This document shows positions 6,935-14,275 of a stretch of 15,564 nt of DNA, piece by piece; position 1 is the first letter of the stretch; each line of letters starts with the position of its first letter. The translations under genes and the position numbers were made by a program. The notes under the pieces are model-generated. The model ran no database searches, was not told where the DNA came from, and saw only the letters and a program-made list of their open reading frames with translations. The DNA comes from Patescibacteria group bacterium (GTDB lineage Bacteria > Patescibacteriota > Minisyncoccia > UBA6257 > 2-01-FULL-56-20). Location: NCBI GenBank assembly GCA_025054755.1, contig JANWZH010000011.1, positions 1 through 15,564 of the forward strand, written 5' to 3'.

Positions 6935-7582
6935 CTAATTTGCAACACAAGAATAAGTTATTGTGTCAGAATAATTTCCTGATGGAGTAGAAGCAGAAAC
7001 AGCAACTCTATGAGTAACTAATACTTGACGATTAGATGTAGTTGCTGAAGAAGAAGCTAAAGTAAGTGTAGTTGTTGTTAATCCTCCAACAACAGAACCG
7101 GTTTGATTATATCTAGGATTTAAAGATAAAATTGATCCACTTCCAGCTGTAGTTGTTGCTGCCTGAATGCCGTACCCATCAGTACCAGCAACCAAAGTTG
7201 CTGTTGCTGAAAAAACTGCATTAGGAGAAGGAATTAAATAAGTTGGAGCATCTCCTTTATAAAGTCCAGGACTAGAAGTCGACCCCAAATCTCTAACAAA
7301 TAATGTACAACCTAAAGATGAATTAACACAGCTTATTGTTGTTGTAACATTTGGGCTAGATGTTTAAATATTACTAGAATCAATAGAACCAAAAGATGTA
7401 GTTGCTGGAGCAGCATTACAAGAAACTGTAGCTAAAACATTGGCTGTAACATTAACTTGAGATGATGTTTGAGCTGTTGCAAAATCAATTAAATCAGATA
7501 AATTAATTTCACTTGCAAACCAACTTAAAAATATCATCCCAAAAATTAAAATTATTAAAATATTTTCTTTTAAAATTTTCAT
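6935..7582 (-). pseudogene. secreted WxL / spore-coat-U-like beta protein, interrupted by in-frame TAA
   Basis: Read through one stop, this is a single 215-residue frame. Its parts are a signal peptide (about 1-38, cleaved near ATA|Q), a beta domain starting QVNVTANVLATVSC, then SPNVTTTISC, LGCTLFVRDLG, a GYGIQAATTTAGSG stretch and YSDTITYSCVAN at the end. The same domain closes the 1243-residue protein at 7704-11435, which aligns across the whole length and has Phe (TTC) where this gene has TAA (7364-7366). The frame is unbroken on both sides, so this is a nonsense codon and not a frameshift. As it stands only a 72-residue product with signal peptide would be made. Alternatives are readthrough, an assembly or strain variant, or real decay. 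Its promoter is probably at 7597-7602, and the DUF916-like gene follows by 23 bp. Confidence 0.7.
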
Positions 7583-7596
7583 ATAATAAAATGCAA

Positions 7597-7602
7597 ATTA
7601 TA
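7597..7602 (-). promoter_or_regulatory. candidate -10 box ahead of the interrupted beta-protein gene
   Basis: TATAAT on the minus strand lies 14 bp before the ATG at 7582. The expected start, near 7590, gives a leader of about eight bases. No clear -35 hexamer is present at 16-18 bp. This would start the 7582-to-1266 transcription unit. The 121-bp gap between 7582 and 7704 is the only sizeable break in the surface-gene run. Confidence 0.4.
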
Positions 7603-7661
7603 CGACCTTTTATTTTGATTTAATATTATTATATATTTATTTTTTAAAAAATCAAAATATT

Positions 7662-7670
7662 TTATCCACA
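7662..7670 (+). promoter_or_regulatory. DnaA-box-like 9-mer in intergenic region
   Basis: TTATCCACA matches the DnaA-box consensus perfectly and lies in the AT-rich 121-bp gap between the two surface-protein units. It is about 60 bp upstream of the candidate -10 box for the gene at 7582. There is no cluster of boxes and no dnaA gene here, so an origin is not supported; a regulatory or titration site is possible. Confidence 0.25.
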
Positions 7671-7703
7671 ACTATAAAATTTATATTAATAAAACTATTT
7701 TTT

Positions 7704-10700
7704 TTAATTTACTACACAACTATAAGTTATAGTATCACTATAAGAACCAGATAAAGCATTGGAACTAACAGCAGCTTTATGAGTAATAATAATTTGACGA
7801 TTTACTATGTCAGAAGTCGACGAGGCTAAAATAGTATTAGATAAAGTTAGTCCGCCAACAGTATTTCCAGAAACATTATATTTTGGATTTAAAATTAAAA
7901 TTCCACCCGAACCAGCAGTTGTTGTTGCTGCCTGAATTCCATAACCATCACTAGTTCCATTTAAAGTTGCATCCGAAGATAAAATTAAATAAGTTGGCGA
8001 AGTACTTTTATAAAGTCCAGGATTTGAACCACTGCCAACATCTTTAACATATAAAGTGCATCCTAAAGTTGTTCCAGAACAAGACATAGTTGAAGATACA
8101 TTAGGCGATGAAGTGAAAACAGAACCGGTTATTATATTACCAAAAGAAGTTGAAGTAACACTCGTATTGCAAGAAATAGTTAGAGTTACTAAAGCGGTTG
8201 TAATTTCAGGGTAGAAAGAATAAGAATTTAATAATGCTCCATTTGACTTAACTATTCGTAAACAATAAGTAGTATTTGATGGCGCAGAATTATCTATTAA
8301 AGCAAAATCCCACATACCATTTTCATTATATCTAATTAACGAAACAAAATTAGTAAAATCATTTAATTCTTCATAAGTTTGATTTGTTTTAGTATAAGAA
8401 TTTGAAGGATCATTAGCATTAACAGTTAAATTATTACCATCATTTGGAGTGCTATTATCATAAAAAGCAATTTGAGTTGAGGTTGTAATATTATTAAATG
8501 TTTCATCATCTCCACACACAGTTCCATTTTTTGTTGCAAATTGTAAAGTAAACCATTGACCACCTAAAGACAAGGTTCCTGTTGTAACATTAATTAAAAT
8601 TCTTAATCTAAATACTTGTCCAGAAGAACTTAATGTAGTAGAAACATTTTGATTTGCCAAAGGACTTCCAACGTTAGTACTATTATTATTATTAAAAAAT
8701 CTAAAATCGGCTTGACTAAATTCTATATCTTTTTCAAACCAATTAATTTCCATAATTACTCTAAATAAAACATCTCCAGGGTTTTGTTCTTGGTACAATA
8801 TTAATCCTTCTCCTGGCAATAAAACTATTTCATCTCCATTAACAACTTCTGTATTAAAATCTCCATAAGTTTGGTTAACTGCTCCAGGCTGAGTAACACC
8901 TAAAACTCTAGAACTAGAAGATTGAGTGATAGTAAATGATAATGGGTTTAAATTAATTAAAGCAGTAGAAGTTCCAGTACTTAGATTTTTTTTAACTATA
9001 TCACTATTACTAACCGTTGTCCCACCAGTGGAAGTAGATATTTTCAAAATAGAAAATGGAATATAAGTAGGCGCAACTGCTGTACCTGTTCTATTAATAT
9101 TCATACCAATTCTTTCAATAACATAATTTTTGCCAGAATTAATAGGATTAATAAATGAAATATAAGCATTAGTTGATGTTGTTCCTGTTATATTACCAAT
9201 ATTAAATAAATATTCTCCTAAAGAAGTTGGCGTCGCGCCAGAAGAAACCTCTTGCCATTCAATTAAAAGCTGAACTCTAAAATTAGCATTCCCAGCTGCT
9301 TCTTGATATAAAGCAATACCCTCTCCTGGTCGTAAAATCAATTTTTCATTATTAATAAAATTATAATATCTATAACCAGTTAATCCAGCCGCTGTTGCAG
9401 ATTGAACAGCTCCAGGAGTAACAACGCTAACAAGCCTACCATTTGCTCCTTGTAAATAACTAACAGTAACCCCAGTTCTTCTAATGTCTAAAACAGTACT
9501 TGAAGAATTAGTATTTTTGGGGATAATATTTGCAGAAGTAATTTGAGTACCTGCTGATGCAGAAGTAATTCTTCTAATTGACATTGGTATATATGATGCA
9601 GCTGCAACTGCATCAATTCTTAAATGCATACTTTTAATAATTGCTGTTTTACCAGAAGCAGCTGGATTAAAAATTGAAGTATAAACATATCCAGAAGTAG
9701 TAGATCCAGAAATAGGACCAATATTTAAAATATATTCATTTTGAGGACTAGGAGCACTAGTTACTTCCTGCCATTCAATCATAATTTTTATATATTGATC
9801 AATATCACCGGTACCTTCAATATAAAAACCAATTCCCTGCCCCTCATTTAAAACTATTTTTTCATTTGGACTAAATAAAATTTCATTTTGCCCCATGGTC
9901 TGCGCAACAGTTCCTGGGCCTATTGCAGTTAAAATCCTTGAATCAGCTGATCCAGAATAAGTTGCTGTAATTGCGGTTCCACATGTTGATCCGCACCATC
10001 TAATTTCCATTGAAGAAGTTGCACTTCCAAGATGTTTTTTGGGGATATCTCCACTACTAATTAAAATTCCACCAGTAGCAGAGGTTAATCTTCTAAAAGT
10101 AAATGGTTGATAAGTAGCTGTTGAGGTTGCATCATTTCTAATAATAATTCTTTTTATTAGAGCAACTCTTCCAGAACCAGCTGGATTAAAAAAAGTATAA
10201 AAATTTTGATTAGCTACAGCTGCAACCTGAATTCTTGAAGATCCCCAAATATATTCATTTTGAGCTGTTGGTGTTGAACCAGAAGAAACTTCCTGCCATT
10301 CTACAATCATTCGAATTAATTGATTTGCATTTCCAGCAGTATCAGCCATTAAAGCAATACCCTCACCTTGTTGTAAAATTAATTTTTCATCATTTTCATT
10401 AAAATTTAATTGCAAAAAACCATGTGGCTCACCAGCTGCACCACATGGTGTAACTATGCCTAATCTTGCATCTGATCCTCCAACGGTTGTAACAGTTACT
10501 CCAGTATGTCTTATATCAGCAACACTATTAGAACTTCCAGTATGTTTTTTGGGAAGATCAGTAGCAAGAACCTGTGTTCCACTAGATGCAGAACTAATTC
10601 TTCTTAAAACTAAATTATTCGTATAAACAGCCGCAGCAATACAAGTTTCTGATCCAAACCATATGCGCTTAACAATAAAAGTTCTTCCAGAGCCTGATGG

Positions 10701-11435
10701 ATTAAAAAAAGAATTATAAACATAATTTGTACCACCAGGATTTCCAACTCTTGGAAAAGCAAATAAAAATTCATTTTGAGCTGTTGGTGTTGAACCAGAA
10801 GAAATTTCTTCCCATTCAATATAAATTCTAATTATCATAGCTGTTGTTCCGCCTGCTTCTTGATAAACAGCAATTCCCTCGCCTTGTTGTAAAACAATTG
10901 GTTCATCATTACTACCAAACATTATATCTCTTTGGCTATAAAAATGGCCAGCTGCACCAGCCATTGGTTGACCTAAAATACGAGAATCAATTGATCCACT
11001 AAAACTAACAGACGGCCCTGTATGTCTAATATTCAATACTGGATTAGAAGAGCCAATGTTTTTTTTAGGTATATCTGATGCAGAAATTAATGTTCCTCCA
11101 GAAGCAGATGTAATTCTTCTAGTAGATAAATTAACATAATTACCAGCACCATTAGCCCAAGCTACAACTCTTATTCTTTTAATTAAAGCAGTTATTCCAG
11201 AGCCAGAAGGATTAAAAAATGCAGAGTAAACATAATTAGATGTTGCTGTCCCTGCTATTGGTCCAACTTCTATAGAATATTCATTTTCATAAGGATTAAA
11301 AGCAGCTTCTGTTTTGTTTAAATTCAAAAAAACATTATAAATATCAAATATATTAGGAAACATTAATAAAAATATTATTAAAAATATTTTTAAATATAAA
11401 AATAATTTTTTGATTATTTTTTTAAAATTATTCAT
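7704..11435 (-). CDS. large secreted protein with five ~170-residue repeats and a C-terminal WxL/coat-U-like domain
   Basis: 1243 residues from the ATG at 11435; a TTG nine codons upstream is less likely because a GAGGAAG ribosome site sits 12 nt before the ATG. The signal peptide is about 1-44 (TEA|AF). Five tandem repeats follow at about 51-220, 221-392, 393-565, 566-739 and 740-902. Each begins NEYxF, then FFNPxGSGxTAxIKRI, RRITSASGGT, DIPKK, an IRxTG strand and a LQQGEGIALYQE motif, and ends IEWQEVSSGxTPT. A distinct domain (about 905-1081) with QADFRFFNNNNSTNVGSP and FRLRILINV resembles a module common in Parcubacterial surface proteins. The final domain (about 1082-1243) is a paralog of the neighbouring gene at 6935-7582. 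No enzyme motif or membrane anchor is seen; a structural or adhesive surface role is inferred. It overlaps the upstream gene by 8 bp. Confidence 0.8.
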   Translation of the reverse strand: MNNFKKIIKKLFLYLKIFLIIFLLMFPNIFDIYNVFLNLNKTEAAFNPYENEYSIEVGPIAGTATSNYVYSAFFNPSGSGITALIKRIRVVAWANGAGNYVNLSTRRITSASGGTLISASDIPKKNIGSSNPVLNIRHTGPSVSFSGSIDSRILGQPMAGAAGHFYSQRDIMFGSNDEPIVLQQGEGIAVYQEAGGTTAMIIRIYIEWEEISSGSTPTAQNEFLFAFPRVGNPGGTNYVYNSFFNPSGSGRTFIVKRIWFGSETCIAAAVYTNNLVLRRISSASSGTQVLATDLPKKHTGSSNSVADIRHTGVTVTTVGGSDARLGIVTPCGAAGEPHGFLQLNFNENDEKLILQQGEGIALMADTAGNANQLIRMIVEWQEVSSGSTPTAQNEYIWGSSRIQVAAVANQNFYTFFNPAGSGRVALIKRIIIRNDATSTATYQPFTFRRLTSATGGILISSGDIPKKHLGSATSSMEIRWCGSTCGTAITATYSGSADSRILTAIGPGTVAQTMGQNEILFSPNEKIVLNEGQGIGFYIEGTGDIDQYIKIMIEWQEVTSAPSPQNEYILNIGPISGSTTSGYVYTSIFNPAASGKTAIIKSMHLRIDAVAAASYIPMSIRRITSASAGTQITSANIIPKNTNSSSTVLDIRRTGVTVSYLQGANGRLVSVVTPGAVQSATAAGLTGYRYYNFINNEKLILRPGEGIALYQEAAGNANFRVQLLIEWQEVSSGATPTSLGEYLFNIGNITGTTSTNAYISFINPINSGKNYVIERIGMNINRTGTAVAPTYIPFSILKISTSTGGTTVSNSDIVKKNLSTGTSTALINLNPLSFTITQSSSSRVLGVTQPGAVNQTYGDFNTEVVNGDEIVLLPGEGLILYQEQNPGDVLFRVIMEINWFEKDIEFSQADFRFFNNNNSTNVGSPLANQNVSTTLSSSGQVFRLRILINVTTGTLSLGGQWFTLQFATKNGTVCGDDETFNNITTSTQIAFYDNSTPNDGNNLTVNANDPSNSYTKTNQTYEELNDFTNFVSLIRYNENGMWDFALIDNSAPSNTTYCLRIVKSNGALLNSYSFYPEITTALVTLTISCNTSVTSTSFGNIITGSVFTSSPNVSSTMSCSGTTLGCTLYVKDVGSGSNPGLYKSTSPTYLILSSDATLNGTSDGYGIQAATTTAGSGGILILNPKYNVSGNTVGGLTLSNTILASSTSDIVNRQIIITHKAAVSSNALSGSYSDTITYSCVVN
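8730..11285 (-). repeat. five tandem protein-coding repeats
   Basis: Repeat units lie at about 10776-11285, 10260-10775, 9741-10259, 9219-9740 and 8730-9218, each encoding ~163-174 residues. They are recognised by the recurring NEYxF start, FFNPxGSG, RRITSA, PKK, xGEGIxLYQE and IEWQEV motifs. The first four are clearly similar. The fifth (INPINSG, NWFEK) is the most diverged, as expected for an older terminal copy. The DNA has diverged enough that long exact repeats are few. Confidence 0.85.
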
Positions 11436-13251
11436 TATTATTTTTATCTTCCTCAATAACAAAATTCAAATTAGATAATTGTTCCTTGGTTAAAATACTA
11501 TCTAAATTAAATTTTTTTCTAAAATTTTCTGAACCAAAACTATTTTCATCAGAAAAAACTTCTCCTGAAATATTATCTTTAAAATAAAAATTGCTTCCGT
11601 CAAAAATAACATCGAAATCTAAATTATTAAATTTTAAAACTGCTCTTTCTCCTTTAGATTTATCAAAACTATTTAATTTTTTATAATACAAATTGAAATT
11701 CTCAAAATCAAATGCAATTATTTTATCTTTTTTTTGATTTACCCAAAAAATAAAATTGTTTTTAACTCCAATAGGAGAATCAAAGCTTGGATTAAAATTA
11801 AATTTATTTAAATTATAAAATTTATCTAACAATAAATCTCCTAAGATTACATTGGCTTGATTATTGTTTTTAGCTAATAAAACTATTAAATTATCTTTTA
11901 TGCCATGAATTTTTAATAAATTATTCATATCAAATAAATTTAAATCAATTTCTTGCTTTTCTAATTTAATTTCCTTTAAATCATTAATGTTTTCATATTC
12001 TGTTTCTAAAATCATTCCATCCAAGTAAGCTATTAAATTATATTCTTTAGGCGAAATGCTTTGAATTTTAACCTGAAAATTATCTAACTTAGACCAATCA
12101 AAATTTGCAATTTCAAATTCTAAATTTTGCCAATTAGAAAAATCAACCTTGCCTAAACTTTGCCAATTTAATCCATCAAAAGTATATAAAATTTCAAAAA
12201 TATCATCACTTGAAGTAGATATTTGATTATTTTCAGTATTTATAGTTGAAGTAGAATAAGTTTGTAATAAATCATCATTAGAAAATTTTTTAGTAGAAGT
12301 ATTTAATAAGTTTTCAGATGAATCAGATGAAGATGCATTACTCAAATCAAAATTATTTTGATTATTATTTTCTAAATTATCTTGAGAAGTTTTGTTTATA
12401 ATATCTTTTTCTGTAGAAGAATTAAAAAATTCAATTTGAGTATTATTTACATCTTGGGCGAAAACAAATTTTAATAATTTATTCCAAAAAGAAGATGGAA
12501 TACTTTCATTAGGTAACATTTCTGATTTTGGCGCATCTTGAGGTTTTGTTTCTTCTGTATTAGAATTTTGTTTAATTGAATTTTGATCAGGTAAATTAGA
12601 ATTTAAATTATTTTCATTTAAATTATTTATTGTTGAAGAATTAATTTGTTTTTCTGTTGTTGAAGAATTATCTTCTTCTATTAAAGTATTAATTTCGCCA
12701 GACGTAGAAGAATCAATTACTTGAATCAAAGTGCTAGTTTCAATATTTATTAAATTATTATCTAGATCTATAAAATTATTTCCTCCCTCTTTAATAAACC
12801 AAGAAAATTTAATAATAGCTTTTATCGGCTCAGTATTTTCTGGAATATCACCACTAAATTTTCCACAATAAATTTCAGAAATAACATTATTTAAAACAGC
12901 TGAATTATTTTTATTAAAATTATCTTCTTTAGAATCTTTTAATAAATCTGGCTTACCGCTCGCATTTTGCGGATTTTGCCAACCACCCAAACATGATTCC
13001 GGATAAAATTGAACTACATTAGCTTTGGTTTTAAAATAAAAAACAAACAACAAAATAATAATAAATATAGCAAAACTAGAAAACAAAAATTTAAATTTAT
13101 ATAAAAAATTGAATAAATCCTTACTAGTAATTTCTATTTTCCAGCCTCGCTTTTTAAATAGAATAACTTTTTTATGAGGAATAATCTTTATATCATGCGT
13201 TTTTAATTTATTTTCTAATTTATTTTTATTTTTTTTAAAAAAATTAAACAT
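11428..13251 (-). CDS. single-pass membrane protein with extracellular S/T/N-rich insert
   Basis: 607 residues, not assigned to a named family. A basic cytoplasmic N-terminus (1-50), a membrane helix (about 54-75), then an extracellular part beginning VVQFYPESCLGGWQNP (C87; partner C129 in EIYCGKF). A long Ser/Thr/Asn-rich low-complexity stretch spans about 165-350. It is followed by a beta-rich segment (352-420) with LYTFDGLNWQSLGKV and FSNWQNLEFEI, and a last domain (about 430-605) with beta-propeller-like or carbohydrate-binding-like strands. The two Trp-rich beta segments on either side of the low-complexity region may be halves of one sandwich fold. Its promoter at 13261-13289 puts the start only ~3 nt before the ATG, so the mRNA would be nearly leaderless. 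Its 3' end overlaps the repeat-protein gene by 8 bp, so the two form one operon, and it may anchor or display that protein. Confidence 0.7.
   Translation of the reverse strand: MFNFFKKNKNKLENKLKTHDIKIIPHKKVILFKKRGWKIEITSKDLFNFLYKFKFLFSSFAIFIIILLFVFYFKTKANVVQFYPESCLGGWQNPQNASGKPDLLKDSKEDNFNKNNSAVLNNVISEIYCGKFSGDIPENTEPIKAIIKFSWFIKEGGNNFIDLDNNLINIETSTLIQVIDSSTSGEINTLIEEDNSSTTEKQINSSTINNLNENNLNSNLPDQNSIKQNSNTEETKPQDAPKSEMLPNESIPSSFWNKLLKFVFAQDVNNTQIEFFNSSTEKDIINKTSQDNLENNNQNNFDLSNASSSDSSENLLNTSTKKFSNDDLLQTYSTSTINTENNQISTSSDDIFEILYTFDGLNWQSLGKVDFSNWQNLEFEIANFDWSKLDNFQVKIQSISPKEYNLIAYLDGMILETEYENINDLKEIKLEKQEIDLNLFDMNNLLKIHGIKDNLIVLLAKNNNQANVILGDLLLDKFYNLNKFNFNPSFDSPIGVKNNFIFWVNQKKDKIIAFDFENFNLYYKKLNSFDKSKGERAVLKFNNLDFDVIFDGSNFYFKDNISGEVFSDENSFGSENFRKKFNLDSILTKEQLSNLNFVIEEDKNNNE
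11448..11454 (-). promoter_or_regulatory. Shine-Dalgarno-like site deciding the start at 11435
   Basis: GAGGAAG on the minus strand lies inside the last codons of the 607-residue gene, 12 nt before the ATG at 11435. It is one of the few recognisable ribosome binding sites in the window and favours that ATG over the TTG at 11462. The spacing is slightly long. Confidence 0.45.
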
Positions 13252-13260
13252 TACAATTTA

Positions 13261-13289
13261 ATTATAATATTTTAAAAGATAAACTTCAA
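13261..13289 (-). promoter_or_regulatory. sigma70-type promoter of the 607-residue membrane protein operon
   Basis: TTGAAG (13289-13284) and TATAAT (13266-13261) on the minus strand are separated by 17 bp. The predicted transcription start, near 13254, is only about three bases before the ATG at 13251. This suggests an effectively leaderless mRNA for 13251-11428 and the linked repeat-protein gene. Confidence 0.7.
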
Positions 13290-13320
13290 TTTAATTAATA
13301 AATTAATTAAATTATTTTTG

Positions 13321-13406
13321 CGGCGGGGGTGAGATTCGAACTCACGATCCCCAAAAGGGATACCCGATTTCGAGTCGGGCCCGTTCAACCACTCCGGCAC
13401 CCCGCC
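13321..13406 (-). tRNA. tRNA-Ser(CGA)
   Basis: Complete cloverleaf on the minus strand: acceptor GGCGGGG/CCCCGCC with G73, anticodon stem CCCGA/TCGGG with loop CTCGAAA (anticodon CGA), a long class II variable arm (ATCCCTTTTGGGGAT), and a T arm GTGAG-TTCGAAT-CTCAC. The long variable arm confirms serine. CCA is not encoded. It lies two bases downstream of tRNA-Arg on the same strand and is probably co-transcribed with it. Confidence 0.95.
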
Positions 13407-13408
13407 TG

Positions 13409-13480
13409 TGCCCCTGCTCCGAGTCGAACGGAGATTTACTCCTTAGGACGGAGTTGTTCTATCCATTGAACTACAGGGGC
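13409..13480 (-). tRNA. tRNA-Arg(CCT)
   Basis: Cloverleaf on the minus strand: acceptor GCCCCTG/CAGGGGC with A73, anticodon stem ACTCC/GGAGT with loop GTCCTAA (anticodon CCT), T arm CTCCG-TTCGACT-CGGAG. CCA is not encoded. It lies immediately upstream of tRNA-Ser(CGA), forming a two-tRNA unit. No convincing promoter could be read in front of it. Confidence 0.95.
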
Positions 13481-13487
13481 AAAATCC

Positions 13488-13516
13488 TTGAATTTAAAAC
13501 CTAATAATAATATAAT
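13488..13516 (+). promoter_or_regulatory. sigma70-type promoter of tRNA-Ala(GGC) and the coiled-coil gene
   Basis: TTGAAT (13488-13493) and TATAAT (13511-13516) are separated by 17 bp. The predicted start is near 13523, about 15 bases before the tRNA-Ala acceptor stem. No terminator separates the tRNA from the protein gene that begins 11 bp later, so both are probably on one transcript. Confidence 0.65.
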
Positions 13517-13537
13517 TTAATTAATAGATTTTTAAAA

Positions 13538-13608
13538 GGGCCTATAGTTCAACGGCAGAACACCGCTATGGCATGGCGGAGGTAAGGGTTCAATTCCCTT
13601 TAGGTCCA
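13538..13608 (+). tRNA. tRNA-Ala(GGC)
   Basis: Cloverleaf: acceptor GGGCCTA/TAGGTCC with A73, anticodon stem CCGCT/GGCGG with loop ATGGCAT (anticodon GGC), T arm AAGGG-TTCAATT-CCCTT. The G3-U70 wobble pair, the main alanine identity element, is present. The variable loop appears to have four bases, one fewer than in tRNA-Ala(TGC) at 14276. CCA is not encoded. Confidence 0.95.
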
Positions 13609-13619
13609 CAAAAAATATA

Positions 13620-14237
13620 ATGGAAAATTTTAAAAATTTAAATCAAAAAGAAAATCAGAATAAAGAAAATAAATTAGATAGAAAAGAATTTCTTAAAAAA
13701 ACAGCTGGATTCATTGGCGGAGCATTAATTGGAACTGGAATAACTTTATTTAAAAGGGAAATAGAATACTCCCCTAAAGCTCAAAAAGAAAAATTAGAAA
13801 AATTAAACTTAATTGAAAAAAAATTAAAACAAATTGAAAATAATTTAATTAATTATGAAAAAAAATATGAAGAATTGAATCAAAAAATAAATTATATTTT
13901 TTTAAATCATGAAAATAAATTAAAAAACAAAATTTTTATAGATGAATATGAAGAATATTACAATATTTTAATTAATTATCATGAAACAATTAATAAAGAA
14001 ACCGAAAAAATAACTAAACAAAATAATGATATTGATATTCTTTTAAATCAATTAAATAATTTAAAATATCTCAATAGTGAAAATTTAAAAGAGGCAAATA
14101 AATTATTAGAGAACATAATAAAAATAAAACAAAAAAATTTAAATCTCCAAAAAGAGTATTTAAAATTAAATTTAAATATTTTAGAATTAATAGAAGAAGT
14201 GCTTTATAAAATAAAACCAGATAAAAATTTAGCTTGA
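13620..14237 (+). CDS. membrane-anchored coiled-coil protein of unknown function
   Basis: 205 residues, not recognised. A charged, Asn/Lys-rich start (1-20) is followed by DRKEFLKKTAGFIGGALIG (20-38), which looks like a twin-arginine signal (S/T-R-R-x-F-L-K) with Lys in place of the second Arg, and a Gly-rich hydrophobic stretch (29-44). The rest (about 55-200) is Lys/Glu/Asn/Leu-rich with heptad-like spacing, a long coiled coil. It is probably anchored in the membrane with the coil outside, or exported. The gene sits between two tRNA-Ala genes, starting 11 bp after the first. No Shine-Dalgarno site is visible. The coil may stack into a rod or bind a partner; nothing in the sequence names one. 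Confidence 0.6.
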   Translation: MENFKNLNQKENQNKENKLDRKEFLKKTAGFIGGALIGTGITLFKREIEYSPKAQKEKLEKLNLIEKKLKQIENNLINYEKKYEELNQKINYIFLNHENKLKNKIFIDEYEEYYNILINYHETINKETEKITKQNNDIDILLNQLNNLKYLNSENLKEANKLLENIIKIKQKNLNLQKEYLKLNLNILELIEEVLYKIKPDKNLA

Positions 14238-14262
14238 AAATATAAATAAAATTAGTTAAATT
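14234..14262 (+). promoter_or_regulatory. weak candidate promoter of tRNA-Ala(TGC)
   Basis: TTGAAA (14234-14239) and TAAATT (14257-14262) are separated by 17 bp, 13 bp before the tRNA. The -10 box matches only four of six consensus bases, so readthrough from the promoter at 13488 is an equal possibility. Confidence 0.3.
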
Positions 14263-14275
14263 AAACTTAATATCT

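Noticed and set aside
6912..6950. TTG start for the DUF916-like protein
   Set aside because: It adds a Cys-rich segment before the signal peptide and overlaps the upstream gene's end; the ATG at 6911 fits better.
10610..10819. 69-residue minus-strand frame inside the repeat protein
   Set aside because: It is a frame-shifted shadow of repeats 1-2, low in diversity and without its own signals.
8730..11285. CRISPR array or short tandem DNA repeat
   Set aside because: The repetition is at protein level with ~510-bp diverged units in one open frame; no short identical repeats with regular spacers are present anywhere in the window.
11436..11462. TTG start for the repeat protein nine codons upstream of the ATG
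   Set aside because: The ATG at 11435 has a GAGGAAG site upstream and gives a standard signal peptide; the TTG would lie within that ribosome-site region.
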